A stretch of DNA of 64,000 nucleotides from SHVO01 sp041905795 (GCA_041905795.1 JAYRKL010000006.1:62001-126000); one strand, 5' to 3'. Shown: positions 1 through 10,527, counted from the first letter of the stretch. Translations and numbers: made by a program. Notes: generated by a model not told the origin, from the sequence alone.

Positions 1-1139
1 GCCAGCTGATAGCCGATGGACGCGCCCGAATAGCGCAAGGACGGCGGGAAGCTCTCGGCGATCAGCGCGGCCTGGGGGCCATACACCGGGTCATGGGCGG
101 GCAGCGAGAACGCGATGGCGATGAAGGCGATCCAGGCCACGCCGGAATCCAGGCCCGCGAAATAGACGAAGCTGTAGAAGGCGCCGAGCACCATGCCCCA
201 GAGGTAGACTCTCTTGCGCCCGAAGCGGTCCGAGAGGTGGCCGAAGGTCGGCAGGCTGATGAAGGAGATCAGCGCCGTCGACAGCACCGCCGTCAGCAGG
301 AAGTTGCGCGACATGCCCTGGGTGACGCCGTAGGCGAACACGAAGGCGGTGTAGATGTAGAACGGCGCCTGCTGGCCGGTGCGTGCCAAGGCCGAAAGCC
401 ACACCGCCTTGGGATGCTGCACCATCACCTGCCACACCGGCGCCTTGGCGATCCTGTTTTCGCTTTGCAGTTTGCGGAAGGTGGGCGTTTCCAGGACCCC
501 CAGGCGGATATAGAGGCCGACCACCACCAGGACGGCGCTGAGCAGGAACGGGATGCGCCAGCCCCAACTCATGAAAGCCTCGTTGTCCATGCCGCTGAAG
601 GCAAGCACGGCGAGGTTGGCCAGGAACACGCCCATGGGCACGCCGAACTGCGGCCAGGAGGTGATGAAGCCGCGGTGCTTGTTGGTCTTGGCCCATTCCA
701 TGGACAGGAGCACCGAGCCGCCCCATTCGCCGCCGACGCCGATGCCCTGGACGAAGCGCAGGATCGTGAGGATGACCGCGCCCCAGGTGCCGATGGCCTC
801 ATAGCTCGGCACCAGCCCCACCAGGAACGTGGCCACCCCCATGAGCAGCAAGGTCGACACCAGCGTGGCCTTGCGGCCGATGCGGTCGCCGTAATGGCCG
901 AAGATAGCGGCGCCGATGGGGCGCGCCACAAAGCCGACGGCATAGACGCTGAAGGCCTGGAGAGTGCCCACCAGCGGGTCGGAATTGGGGAAGTAGAGTT
1001 TGACGAACACCAGGCTGGTGAGGGTCGAATAAAGGAAGAAGTCGTACCACTCGATGGCGGTGCCGACGGTGCTGGCGATCACCGCCCGGGTCAACTGACG
1101 CTTGTGGTCGGCATCGGAAATTACCGCGGCTTCGGCCAT
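1..1139 (-). CDS. MFS transporter, metabolite:H+ symporter (MHS) type, 3' end outside window
   Basis: Inner-membrane secondary transporter that probably imports a small organic acid or osmolyte with protons; the substrate cannot be told. It starts MAEAAVISDADHKRQLTRAV and reads 379 codons without a stop to the window edge. The MHS signature EWYDFFLYS follows the N-terminus, and the MFS loop motif DRIGRKATLV lies about residue 90. A second copy of the loop motif (SDRFGRKRVYL) is in the second half. Repeated hydrophobic segments are visible throughout. It is divergent from the glycosyltransferase to its right across an 87-bp gap. The C-terminal helices are missing because the window ends, not because of a mutation. 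Confidence 0.9.
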   Translation of the reverse strand, partial: MAEAAVISDADHKRQLTRAVIASTVGTAIEWYDFFLYSTLTSLVFVKLYFPNSDPLVGTLQAFSVYAVGFVARPIGAAIFGHYGDRIGRKATLVSTLLLMGVATFLVGLVPSYEAIGTWGAVILTILRFVQGIGVGGEWGGSVLLSMEWAKTNKHRGFITSWPQFGVPMGVFLANLAVLAFSGMDNEAFMSWGWRIPFLLSAVLVVVGLYIRLGVLETPTFRKLQSENRIAKAPVWQVMVQHPKAVWLSALARTGQQAPFYIYTAFVFAYGVTQGMSRNFLLTAVLSTALISFISLPTFGHLSDRFGRKRVYLWGMVLGAFYSFVYFAGLDSGVAWIAFIAIAFSLPAHDPVYGPQAALIAESFPPSLRYSGASIGYQL

Positions 1140-1226
1140 GAATACCCCTTGAACCCCTTCCCTTGGCCCCGCCGGGCCGCTAGTAAGCTACCCCATCAAA
1201 CCGGTGTTTCCACTGCAAAATCGGGC

Positions 1227-2411
1227 ATGAAGGTCGCCGACGTCTCAGCGTTCTACAGCGAACAAGGCGGCGGGGTGCGCACGTATGTCCACCAGAAGCT
1301 GGCGGCGGCCGCGCGCCTTGGCCACGAGGTCGTGATCATCGCGCCGGGACGCGAGAACCGCGAGGATGTCCACGCCGGCGGCCGCATCGTCTGGGTCAAG
1401 GCGCCGGTCCTGCCGGTGGATAAGCGCTATCGCATGTTCCTGTCTTCGGCCGGGGTGATCCGCGTCCTCGACCGCGAACGCCCCGATGTGGTGGAAGGCT
1501 CGACGCCCTGGTACGCCGGCTGGATCGCCGGGCATTGGCACGGCGACGCCGTCAAATCCCTGGTCATGCATGCCGACCCGGTGGCGGTCTATGCCCATAC
1601 CTTATTGGGCGCCCGCCTCGGCGTCGCGCGGGTCGACCGGCTCTTCGGCTGGTTCTGGCGCTATCTGCGCCGCCTCAATGCGCCGTTCGACTGCACGGTG
1701 GTCGCCGGCGAATGGCTGGCGCGGCGCTTCACCGCCTTCGGCCTCAAAAACGTCATCACCGTTCCGTTCGGAATCGACCGCACATCCTTCCACGGCGGCC
1801 TGCGCGATCCCACTTTGCGCGCCCGCATGCTGGCGGCTTGTGGATTACCTGAAACCGCGAAGCTGCTGCTGACCGTCGGCCGCCATCATCCGGAAAAACG
1901 CCTGCCGGTGCTGATCGCGGCGGCCGGCAAAGTGAACCGGCGGACTCCGGACAGTGTTGGACTCTACCTGGTGGGCGACGGCCTCTCGCGCGCCGCCGTC
2001 GAACGCGCGGCGGCGCAGGTTCCCCATACGCATGTCGCCGGCGCCGTGGCCGGCCGCGCCGAGGTCGCGCGCATGATGGCCAGCGCCGACGCGGTCATTC
2101 ACGGGTCGGGCTGCGAGACTTTCGGCCTGTCGGTGGCGGAGGCTCTATGTTGCGGCGCGCCGATCATCGTGCCGGATACCGGCGGCGCCTTTGATTTCGC
2201 CGGGCCGGGCTATGCCGAGGTCTATCCGCTGGGGGACGCCGAAGGCGCGGCACAGGCCATCCGGCGGCTGTTTGCCCGCGATCAGGCGCAATCGGCCGCG
2301 GCGGCTATCGCGGGAGCTGAGGCTCGGATCGGGACGGCGGAGGCGCACTTTGACCGGCTGTTCGCCCTTTACGAGTCGCTAGTCCGACAGCGGTCACAAC
2401 GCCGTACATGA
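1227..2411 (+). CDS. Glycosyltransferase family 4 (GT-B fold)
   Basis: Cytoplasmic retaining glycosyltransferase of 394 aa; donor and acceptor are unknown. The N-terminal GT-B half opens MKVADVSAFYSEQGGGVRTY, the usual glycine-rich acceptor-side loop after the first strand. The C-terminal half has the GRHHPEKRLPVLIAA loop and the donor-binding E-x7-E motif in GCETFGLSVAEAL. An open frame extends far upstream, but the family start is the ATG used here. The last 107 bases overlap the 3' end of a convergent membrane-protein gene. A second GT4 gene lies 0.9 kb further on, so the region probably builds a glycolipid or surface glycan; that role is inferred from context only. Confidence 0.88.
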   Translation: MKVADVSAFYSEQGGGVRTYVHQKLAAAARLGHEVVIIAPGRENREDVHAGGRIVWVKAPVLPVDKRYRMFLSSAGVIRVLDRERPDVVEGSTPWYAGWIAGHWHGDAVKSLVMHADPVAVYAHTLLGARLGVARVDRLFGWFWRYLRRLNAPFDCTVVAGEWLARRFTAFGLKNVITVPFGIDRTSFHGGLRDPTLRARMLAACGLPETAKLLLTVGRHHPEKRLPVLIAAAGKVNRRTPDSVGLYLVGDGLSRAAVERAAAQVPHTHVAGAVAGRAEVARMMASADAVIHGSGCETFGLSVAEALCCGAPIIVPDTGGAFDFAGPGYAEVYPLGDAEGAAQAIRRLFARDQAQSAAAAIAGAEARIGTAEAHFDRLFALYESLVRQRSQRRT

Positions 2412-3357
2412 AGGCGTGGGTGGCCAGCGACAACGCGCCCGCCGCCAGGAACATGGACGCCACCTGCGGCGCCGGCGCCGCGATGGCCTTCGCGAGCGCC
2501 ACGCCCAGCCACATCATCATCACGTCGCGGTTGGGCAGGAACGGGATGCGGGTCAGCAGCAATTGCGCCGCCAGGAACATCAGCCATTCGCCGAACGGCA
2601 CTTGTGGAAGTGCTGCGGACCACTGCGCCACCTGGAGCGCGAAGATGGTCAGGAGCCGCGTCACATGCAGGCCGCCCACCACCGCCGCATCGCGGCGCGA
2701 GAGCGCGAAGATGCGTTTGCGGAACACATAGAGCATCGTCATCAGCGCCAGCGCCAGCACCGCGCACAGCAAGAGCGGCACCAGCGGATGATCGCCCGGC
2801 GCCTGCAACAGGGTGACATGCCCGCCCAGGATCACCACCGGCAGCATCAGGAGCGTCAGGGAGTTGGACGCCAGGCCCGACAGCAGGTTGACGTCCTTGA
2901 TGGTGGAAAGGGTGCCGCGCGGCGAATGCGGCACCGCGTCCTTGGCCCAGAGATAGAGGTAGGCCTCGCCCGAATAGTCGAACATCAGTTCGTTATAGAC
3001 GCGCTTGCGGATGAACACCGGCAGCGCGCGCCAGCGGATCGGCCACAGCATGCGGTAGATCAGCATCTCCGCCAGCGGCAGGATCCAATAGGCGATGGCG
3101 AAGAATACATAGAACATCGGCGCCTTCGGCAACGCGGCGAGGGTGGCGTCCCAGCCGATCTCCGACAGGCGCACGTACATGAACACCACCACCGCCGCGG
3201 CGATGATGATCCGAATCGCATTCAGGATGATTTTGGCGCGGCGCGGCTCGGGCGCCAGCGCCTTGAGCTTAGCCAGGAATGGCGGCGTTTCCGCCGGCGG
3301 AACGGGATCGGGCTCAGACGGCAACGGCGAGGTCGTCGGGCTGAAGATCTGTTTCAA
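2305..3357 (-). CDS. Flippase-like multi-pass membrane protein (lysylphosphatidylglycerol synthase TM-domain-like)
   Basis: A predicted inner-membrane protein of about 350 aa. Its proline-rich N-terminus is followed by six to eight hydrophobic segments, the first being IRIIIAAAVVVFMYV. Hydrophobicity pattern and length resemble the UPF0104/LPG-synthase transmembrane family, often found next to glycosyltransferases and thought to move lipids. That assignment is by general resemblance, not by a diagnostic motif. The start is uncertain: no ATG or GTG lies between the upstream gene's stop and the first helix, so a TTG inside the 3' end of the upstream glycosyltransferase is chosen. An ORF start at 3405 is also possible. 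Its 3' end overlaps the convergent GT4 gene. Confidence 0.65.
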   Translation of the reverse strand: MKQIFSPTTSPLPSEPDPVPPAETPPFLAKLKALAPEPRRAKIILNAIRIIIAAAVVVFMYVRLSEIGWDATLAALPKAPMFYVFFAIAYWILPLAEMLIYRMLWPIRWRALPVFIRKRVYNELMFDYSGEAYLYLWAKDAVPHSPRGTLSTIKDVNLLSGLASNSLTLLMLPVVILGGHVTLLQAPGDHPLVPLLLCAVLALALMTMLYVFRKRIFALSRRDAAVVGGLHVTRLLTIFALQVAQWSAALPQVPFGEWLMFLAAQLLLTRIPFLPNRDVMMMWLGVALAKAIAAPAPQVASMFLAAGALSLATHAFMYGVVTAVGLATRKGRTAGQSAPPPSRSEPQLPR

Positions 3358-4549
3358 GAGGCGGCGCCGGCAGGCCCAGCACCTCGCGGTAGTTGGCGAG
3401 CACATCCGACAGGATGCGGTCCCAATTGTAGATCAGGCTGCGGCTGCGGGCGGCGGCGCCGAGGCCGCGGCGCAGGCCGGCGTCGGCGATCAGGCGCGCG
3501 AGGCAATCGGCGTATTCGCCGACATTCGCGCTTTCGCACAGGTAGCCGGTGACGCCGTGGCTCACCAGCGACATGCTGCCGGTGGCGCGGGCGCAGAGCG
3601 TCGGCAGTCCCGCCGCCATGGCTTCCAGGGTGACGTTGCCGAAGGTTTCCGTGGTGCTGGGATTGAAGAAGATGTCCGAGGACGCATAGGCGCGGGCCAG
3701 ATCGGCGCCCTGCTGGAAGCCGGTGAACACGGCGCCGGGCAGGCGTTCGGCGAACCAGGCGCGCTCGGGCCCGTCGCCCACCACCAGCACCTTGGGCACA
3801 CCATTGGAATTGGGGCCGTTGGCGCGGGCCGCGGCGATGGCCTCGGCGAATACCGCGAGGCCTTTCTCGAGCACCAGGCGGCCGACGAAGGTGACCACCA
3901 CGTCGGCGGGACCGATGCCGTGGGATTGGCGCCAGGACTCATCGCGCTTGGCGGGATGGAACAGCTGGCTGTCGATGCCCCGGCCCCAGATGCGGATGTC
4001 GCGGTTCATGCCTTCGTCGCGCAGGACCTGGGCCATGCTTTCGGTCGGGGCATAGATCTGCGCGCACTGGCCGTAGAACTTCTTCAGGTAGCCGCTGGCG
4101 GCGCGCTCCGCCCAGCCGAACCCGTAATAGCGGAAATAGGTCTCGAAGCGCGTGTGCACCGACGCCACCGCCGGGATGTTCCAGGCCTGGGCCAGCTTCA
4201 GGGCCTTGTAGCCGAGCAGGTCCGGCGCGGAGAGATGGAACAGGGTCGGACGGAAGGCGGCGAGGTCGTCGCGCACCGCGCGCGGCAGGCCAAGCGCGAA
4301 GCGGTACTCGCGCCGGCGCGGGATCGAGACCGACGGCACCGACACCACGTCCCCGGCATGGGCAAAGGCCGGCACGGGTGCCGTGGGCGAGTACACCCGC
4401 ACCGCCACATGCTGGCGCTCGAGATAGTCCACGAGGCGGTTGAGCGCCTGGTTGGCGCCGTCGCGCAGATAGTTGTAATTGCCCGAGAACAAGGCGACGC
4501 GCGGCGCCCATTCTGGAGAACGTGTGTAGGAGGATGTCAGAGCATTCAT
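3314..4549 (-). CDS. Glycosyltransferase family 4
   Basis: A 411-aa GT-B glycosyltransferase of the type often annotated as GDP-mannose-dependent alpha-mannosyltransferase. Visible features are the N-terminal FSGNYNYLRDGANQALNRL, the acceptor-side SVHTRFETYFRYYGFGW, the hinge GRLVLEKGLAVFAEAI and the nucleotide-sugar motif TTETFGNVTLEAMAAGLPT. The ATG giving MNALTSSYTRSPEW is preferred over an upstream in-frame start because it follows a purine-rich GAGAG. It overlaps the downstream flippase-like gene by roughly 44 bases, suggesting translational coupling. The pair plus the opposing GT4 gene may form one glycolipid pathway; the sugar is not predictable. Confidence 0.87.
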   Translation of the reverse strand: MNALTSSYTRSPEWAPRVALFSGNYNYLRDGANQALNRLVDYLERQHVAVRVYSPTAPVPAFAHAGDVVSVPSVSIPRRREYRFALGLPRAVRDDLAAFRPTLFHLSAPDLLGYKALKLAQAWNIPAVASVHTRFETYFRYYGFGWAERAASGYLKKFYGQCAQIYAPTESMAQVLRDEGMNRDIRIWGRGIDSQLFHPAKRDESWRQSHGIGPADVVVTFVGRLVLEKGLAVFAEAIAAARANGPNSNGVPKVLVVGDGPERAWFAERLPGAVFTGFQQGADLARAYASSDIFFNPSTTETFGNVTLEAMAAGLPTLCARATGSMSLVSHGVTGYLCESANVGEYADCLARLIADAGLRRGLGAAARSRSLIYNWDRILSDVLANYREVLGLPAPPLETDLQPDDLAVAV

Positions 4550-4955
4550 GGGGTGCTCTCGGCGGTTTTCATTTTTGACTCGCCCCGGCCGCCAGTCGCG
4601 GCCGCGGGCGCGTTCCATTTAAGACGTACCGGTGCGCCGCTCCCTACGCCCCGCCCGCTGAACAACAGTCTCAACAGCGGCGCTAATGTCTCTCCACAGA
4701 CGTGTTAACTCAACAATTATTCCAACGATTTCATGAGCTTTTGACCCACAATCGGGCACCTGAAGCTAGGCCGCTCACGGACCCGGGGTGCATGAATCAA
4801 TTTTGAAACATGTCGTGAGCCGGGCCGCCCGGCGCAAGGCCCTTGCCGCCTAAAAGGTAAGGAATTGGACAGCTTCGTCTTTTTCAGTTTCGCCTTGCTT
4901 CGCCGGTCCGGGAGCCGCTATCCGGTCACTCCTTAACGGGTCGGGATACAAATCC
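4550..4955. other. Intergenic stretch, no gene seen
   Basis: This 400-bp gap separates the divergent GT4 and TSUP genes, so it should hold both promoters. The middle is noticeably more AT-rich than the flanks (around CAACAATTATTCCAACG). I see no RNA gene, no convincing terminator and no coding frame with a recognisable product. Confidence 0.5.
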
Positions 4956-5714
4956 ATGGAAGCCTATCTGCTGCTGGCGGCGGCCGCCTTTGTCGCCGGC
5001 ACCATGAACGCGGTCGCGGGGGGCGGCACCTTCGTTACCTTCCCCGCCCTGATGTTCACCGGCGTGCCTTCGATCATCGCCAACGCCTCCAATGCCGTGG
5101 CGCTGTTCCCGGCCAGTTTCGCCAGCGCCTGGGCCTACCGCCACGATTTCGAGAAATTCGAAGGCGTATCCCTGAAGGCCATGGTGGGGGTGAGTTTGGT
5201 GGGCGGCCTGACCGGCGCCGCGCTGCTGCTGCTCACGCCCCAGCGCACCTTCGACGACCTGGTGCCGATCCTCCTGCTGGTGGCCACCCTGATCTTCACT
5301 TTCGGGCCGCGCATCACGCCGAAGCTGCAGAAGATGTTCACCCTGAGCGCCACCGGCGTGCTGGTGATCCAGTTCTTCGTGGCGATCTACGGCGGCTATT
5401 TCGGCGGGGCCATGGGCATCATCATGCTCGCGGTCTACAGCCTGTTCGGCCTCACCAACCTCAACGCCATGAACGCCACCAAAGCCATCTTGGCCGGCGT
5501 CATCAACGGCGTGTCGGTGATCCTGTTCGCCGGCGCCGGCAAGATCGCCTGGCCCCAGACCATACTGATGCTGGTGTTCGCGGTGCTCGGCGGTTATTTC
5601 GGCGCCCGCGCCGCGCGCAAGATGAACCCCAAACACCTGCGCCTCGGCATCGTCGCCATCAGCGTGACCGTGACGGTGGTGTTTTTTGTGAAGCAGTATA
5701 GGTTGTTGGGATAA
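4956..5714 (+). CDS. TSUP (TauE/SafE, DUF81) family permease
   Basis: A 252-aa inner-membrane permease of the family that exports sulfite, sulfoacetate or related organosulfur anions. Two homologous halves are visible, each opening with a glycine-rich re-entrant segment: GTMNAVAGGGTFVTFPALMF near residue 16 and YGGYFGGAMGIIMLAV near 145. Both are hallmarks of TSUP proteins. About eight hydrophobic helices fill the full family length. It stands alone: the upstream neighbour is divergent, and it is convergent with folC across a repeat-filled gap. The substrate cannot be inferred from the neighbours. Confidence 0.9.
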   Translation: MEAYLLLAAAAFVAGTMNAVAGGGTFVTFPALMFTGVPSIIANASNAVALFPASFASAWAYRHDFEKFEGVSLKAMVGVSLVGGLTGAALLLLTPQRTFDDLVPILLLVATLIFTFGPRITPKLQKMFTLSATGVLVIQFFVAIYGGYFGGAMGIIMLAVYSLFGLTNLNAMNATKAILAGVINGVSVILFAGAGKIAWPQTILMLVFAVLGGYFGARAARKMNPKHLRLGIVAISVTVTVVFFVKQYRLLG

Positions 5715-5724
5715 CTCTTCTGCC

Positions 5725-5813
5725 GTCATTGCCCGACTTGATCGGGCAATCCATTCATCAAACTGCACAATATTCTTTGTGACATGGATCGCCCGATCAA
5801 GTCGGGCGATGAC
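5725..5813. repeat. Inverted pair of a 30-bp palindromic repeat (possible terminator)
   Basis: Two copies of a 30-bp element face each other, at 5725-5754 and 5784-5813. The right copy reads ATGGATCGCCCGATCAAG at its left end; each copy is itself palindromic around GCCCGA..TCGGGC. Together they can fold as two small hairpins or one long one just after the permease stop, and could end transcription from both sides. A third copy lies at 15603-15632. Similar elements are common between genes in alphaproteobacteria. Confidence 0.75.
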
Positions 5814-5827
5814 ACAGGAGTAGGTAC

Positions 5828-5933
5828 TAGAGCATTTTCCGATGAAGTGGATGCCGGTTCATCGCAGAAAATGCGACCAAACCAAAAAGATGAGAGCATG
5901 ATCTCGATTCAATATGACTCGATCATGCTCTAG
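5828..5933. repeat. Dispersed intergenic repeat, copy A (about 106 bp)
   Basis: It begins TAGAGCATTTTCCGATGAAG and ends GATCATGCTCTAG. Inside are two inverted-repeat arms: the first pairs CATTTTC..GAAAATG, the second pairs AGAGCATGATC with GATCATGCTCT. Copy B at 12086-12191 is nearly its exact reverse complement. The right end overlaps the folC stop codon, so the repeat supplies TAG. Confidence 0.85.
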
Positions 5934-7234
5934 CCGTTCTCTCTCAAAATTTCGCCCGCGTAGTAGAGCGATCCGCACACCAGGACGCGGCCGTGCGCGC
6001 CGGACAGGCGCGCAAGGGCGTGGGCGGCGTCGGGCGCGGTCGCCACGTCTTTCATGCCGGCGGCGGCGGCGATGGCGGCAAGGCCGTCCGGCGTGAAGGC
6101 CATGTCGTTGCCGGGATTGGGCACGGCCGTGAAGCTCGCCGTCACATGCGACAGCGGGCGCAGGTAATCTTCCGCGGCCTTGGTGGTGAGCATGCTGCAC
6201 ACCAGATGCAGCGGCGCATCGTTCCAGATATCGGCCGCCAGCGCCGCGATCACCTCGCCGGCGCCGGCGTTATGGCCACCGTCGAGCCACAGCTCCCAGC
6301 CGCGCGGCAGGATCTCCAGCAGGGGCCCCTGCTTCAGGCGTTGCGCCCGCGCCGGCCATTCGACGTTGCGCAGGCCGGCCTTCACCGCGAACGGCGGAAT
6401 GGCGATGCCCGACTGGTCCAAGGCCGCCAGCGCCAGCCCCGCGTTGTCATACTGGTGGCGCCCCAGCAGGGCGGGACGCGGCCCCTGCCATCGGTTGTTC
6501 TCGCCGGAGAACGCGAGGCCTTCGGGTTCTTTCTCGGCGACGGTCCAGTGGCGGTTTTGCACTTTGAGCGGCGCGCCGACTTCGGCTGCGGTTCTGGCGA
6601 GCACGTCCGCGGCTTCGCGCAGCTGCGCCACACTGACGCAGGGCACGCCCGGCTTCATGATGGCGGCCTTCTCGCCGGCGATCGCGGCCAAGGTATCGCC
6701 CAGGTACTGCATGTGGTCCATGGAGATGGAGCTGAGGACCGTCACCCGCGGACGGTCGATGACGTTGGTTGCGTCGAACCGCCCGCCCAGGCCCACTTCC
6801 AGCAACACCACATCCGCCGGAACCTGTGAAAAGGCGAGGAACGCGACAGCGGTGGTGACCTCGAAGAAGGTGATCGGCTTGCCGGCGTTGGCGGTTTCCA
6901 CATGCTCTAGCAGTTCCAGCAGCAAGGTCTCGTCGATCAGACTGCCGCAGAGCCTGATGCGTTCGGCGAACCGAACCAGGTGCGGGCTGGTGTAGACATG
7001 GACCTTGTAGCCGGCCGCCTCCAGCACCGCGCGCATGATGGCGACGGTGGAGCCTTTGCCGTTGGTGCCGGCCACATGGATCACCGGCGGCAGGCGCTGG
7101 TGGGGATTGCCGAGATCGGCGAGCAGGCGCCGCATCCGGTCCAGGGACAGGTCGATGAGCTTGGGATAAAGGCCGGTGAGCCGCGCAAGCGCGGCGTCGA
7201 CCGCGGCCTGGGGCGCGGTTTTCGGCGCCGCCAT
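5930..7234 (-). CDS. folC: Bifunctional dihydrofolate/folylpolyglutamate synthase
   Basis: Cytosolic ATP-dependent ligase of 434 aa that adds glutamate to dihydropteroate and then to folates. The N-terminal Mur-ligase-like domain shows the P-loop HVAGTNGKGSTVAIMRAVLE near residue 53, then TSPHLVRFAERIRL, which is typical of FolC. Further on are LLEVGLGGRFDATN and SISMDHMQYLGDTLAAIAGE, which bind magnesium and ATP. Length is normal. Its ATG is separated by one base from the accD stop, so it is the last gene of the trp-accD-folC operon. The stop TAG is contributed by the end of repeat copy A. Confidence 0.97.
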   Translation of the reverse strand: MAAPKTAPQAAVDAALARLTGLYPKLIDLSLDRMRRLLADLGNPHQRLPPVIHVAGTNGKGSTVAIMRAVLEAAGYKVHVYTSPHLVRFAERIRLCGSLIDETLLLELLEHVETANAGKPITFFEVTTAVAFLAFSQVPADVVLLEVGLGGRFDATNVIDRPRVTVLSSISMDHMQYLGDTLAAIAGEKAAIMKPGVPCVSVAQLREAADVLARTAAEVGAPLKVQNRHWTVAEKEPEGLAFSGENNRWQGPRPALLGRHQYDNAGLALAALDQSGIAIPPFAVKAGLRNVEWPARAQRLKQGPLLEILPRGWELWLDGGHNAGAGEVIAALAADIWNDAPLHLVCSMLTTKAAEDYLRPLSHVTASFTAVPNPGNDMAFTPDGLAAIAAAAGMKDVATAPDAAHALARLSGAHGRVLVCGSLYYAGEILRENG

Positions 7235-7235
7235 C

Positions 7236-8225
7236 TTATCCGTCGTCTTCGTCCGAATCGTAGTGATCGGCGTCAGGCACGGTCGGATCCGGCGGCGCGG
7301 TGCGCGCGGCTTCGGCTTCCTTCTGCTTGCGGCGACGGCTCGGCGCCGGCAGGGTCACCACGTCGGCCGACGGGCTCTTGTGCAGCAAGAGACCGATCAG
7401 CTGCACCAGCTTGGCGCGCAGCTCATGGCGCGGCACCACCATGTCGACCATGCCGTGTTCCATCAGGTATTCCGAACGCTGGAATCCTTTCGGCAAGGTC
7501 TGGCGGATGGTCTGTTCGATGACGCGGGCGCCGGCGAAGCCGATGATGGCGCCGGGCTCGGCCACCTGCACATCGCCCAGCATGGCGAAGGAGGCGGTGA
7601 CGCCGCCGGTGGTCGGGTCGGCCAGCAGCACGATATAGGGCAGGCCCTTCTCGCGCACCTTGTCGACGGCGACGGTGGTGCGCGCCAGCTGCATCAGCGA
7701 CAGGATGCCTTCCTGCATGCGGGCACCGCCCGAGGACGGGATCACGATCAGCGGCGCTTCCTGGAGCACGGCCAGTTCGGCGGCGGCGATGATCGCCTCG
7801 CCGACCGCGGCGCCCATGGAGCCGCCCATGAAATCGAATTCAAACGCCGCGACCACGACGCCGAGGCCGCCCATGGTGCCATGACCGACAACGACAGCGT
7901 CCTTGAGGCCGGTCTTGACCTGCGCTTCCTTGAGCCGCTCGCCGTAGCGCTTGCGGTCCTTGAACTTGAGCGGATCCACCGCCACCGGCTGGACCTCGAT
8001 CTCGGTCCACTGGGCGTTGTCGAACAGCATGCGGAAGCGGTCGCGCACCGGCATGCGCAGGTGATGGCCGCAGTGGGTGCAGACCCTTAAGTTCTTCTCC
8101 AGTTCCCGGTGAAACATCATCTCGCTGCACTTGGGGCACTGCAGCCAGAGATTGTCCGGAACCTCCTTGGCGGGTTTGCGGAACTTCTGGATCTTGGGAC
8201 GGACGAAATTGGTGAGCCAATTCAT
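7236..8225 (-). CDS. accD: Acetyl-CoA carboxylase carboxyltransferase subunit beta
   Basis: The beta subunit of the carboxyltransferase moves CO2 from carboxybiotin to acetyl-CoA, the committed step of fatty-acid synthesis, in complex with AccA. The 329-aa protein has the N-terminal four-cysteine zinc ribbon (CPKCSEMMFHRELE, then CTHCGHH). The crotonase-fold core includes GGSMGAAVGEAI and PSSGGARMQEGILSLMQ. The charged C-terminal tail (PDADHYDSDEDDG) is typical of the alphaproteobacterial form. It lies 46 bp after trpA on the same strand and a single base before folC, a conserved arrangement in this class. Confidence 0.97.
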   Translation of the reverse strand: MNWLTNFVRPKIQKFRKPAKEVPDNLWLQCPKCSEMMFHRELEKNLRVCTHCGHHLRMPVRDRFRMLFDNAQWTEIEVQPVAVDPLKFKDRKRYGERLKEAQVKTGLKDAVVVGHGTMGGLGVVVAAFEFDFMGGSMGAAVGEAIIAAAELAVLQEAPLIVIPSSGGARMQEGILSLMQLARTTVAVDKVREKGLPYIVLLADPTTGGVTASFAMLGDVQVAEPGAIIGFAGARVIEQTIRQTLPKGFQRSEYLMEHGMVDMVVPRHELRAKLVQLIGLLLHKSPSADVVTLPAPSRRRKQKEAEAARTAPPDPTVPDADHYDSDEDDG

Positions 8226-8271
8226 GAGGCTACCTTAGCAAAATTGCTACAAAAATGAAACCAAGCTGGGT

Positions 8272-9140
8272 TTAAGGCCAGGCGTTGCGCACACCGGTGG
8301 CCAGGGACTTCACGAATTCGAGAACCTTCACCGAGAGGCCCGGATCGGGCGATCCATCGGCCGCAACCCCCTTGGCGATGATGTCGACGATGGCCGACCC
8401 CACCACCGCGGCGTCGCAATGGGCGGCGATGGCCCGTGCCTGCTCCGGCGTCTTGATGCCGAAACCAACCGCGATCGGCAGCGGCGTGTGCTTGCGCAAC
8501 CGCGCCACCGCCTTCGCCACCGCATGCTCATCGGCGGCGGCGGTGCCGGTGATGCCGGCGATGGAGACGTAATAGACGAAGCCCGAGGCGCGGCCGACGA
8601 TGGCCGGCAGGCGCGCGTCGCTGGACGTCGGCGCGGTCAGGAAGATGAGATGGATATTGTTGGCGCGCAAATGCACGTCCAGCTCTTCGGCTTCTTCCGG
8701 CGGCAGGTCGACCACGATCACGCCGTCGACGCCGGCTTTGGCGGCCTGTTCGGCGAACTCCTGGGGGCCGAAGTGGTAGATGGGATTGTAATAACCCATC
8801 AGCACCACCGGCGTTTCGATTTCGTCCTCGCGGAATTTCTCCACCGCCGCCAGCACCGTCCTGACCGTGGTGTTGTGGCTGAGCGCGCGTTGGCTGGCGG
8901 CCTGGATCGAAGGTCCGTCGGCGGCGGGATCGGAGAACGGGATACCAATTTCAATGATATCCGCGCCCGCCGACGGCAGCCCCTCGAAAATCTCCGCGAA
9001 CACCTCCGGGTCGGGGTCGTTGGCGGTGATGAAGGTCACGAGACCCGCGCGCCTGCTTCTCTGCAAGTGGGCGAAACGTTCGGCGATGCGGCTGATGGGC
9101 GCCGGCATTTTCCGGGGAGAACCTTTTGCCGCAGCCGGGC

Positions 9141-9144
<4 letters not shown>
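8272..9144 (-). CDS. trpA: Tryptophan synthase alpha chain
   Basis: Cleaves indole-3-glycerol phosphate to indole and glyceraldehyde-3-phosphate and channels indole to TrpB. The TIM-barrel protein shows the catalytic glutamate and aspartate regions IEIGIPFSDPAADGPSIQ and GVIVVDLPPEEAEEL, with phosphate-binding GFGIKTPEQ and VVGSAIV near the end. The GTG start overlaps the trpB stop (GTGA), giving 290 aa. A second in-frame start twelve codons later (MPAPISRIAERF) would give the more usual length. Coupling to trpB fits the equal amounts needed for the alpha2beta2 complex. Confidence 0.96.
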
Positions 9145-10361
<1,217 letters not shown>

Positions 10362-10527
10362 CGTTAACCTTTTGGGGTCGCGTCTTGTCGGGCGCGCGCC
10401 GTTCGCGCGTGGGCGGGAAGGCCGGTCTTATACTCCAAAGACCTGGCCGCGCGTTAAAAAATGACGATTTTAGGAGCGTTTAGGCCGGCGCGGGCACTCA
10501 AAACCGCGACCAATGCGATCTGGCGCT

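Noticed and set aside
93..1226. Plus-strand open frame running into the first GT4 gene
   Set aside because: It is antisense to the MFS transporter. The glycosyltransferase fold begins only at MKVADVSAF, so the upstream part is a shadow.
10362..10527. Trp attenuator or leader peptide before trpB
   Set aside because: No run of Trp codons and no competing hairpins with a T-run are visible in the gap.
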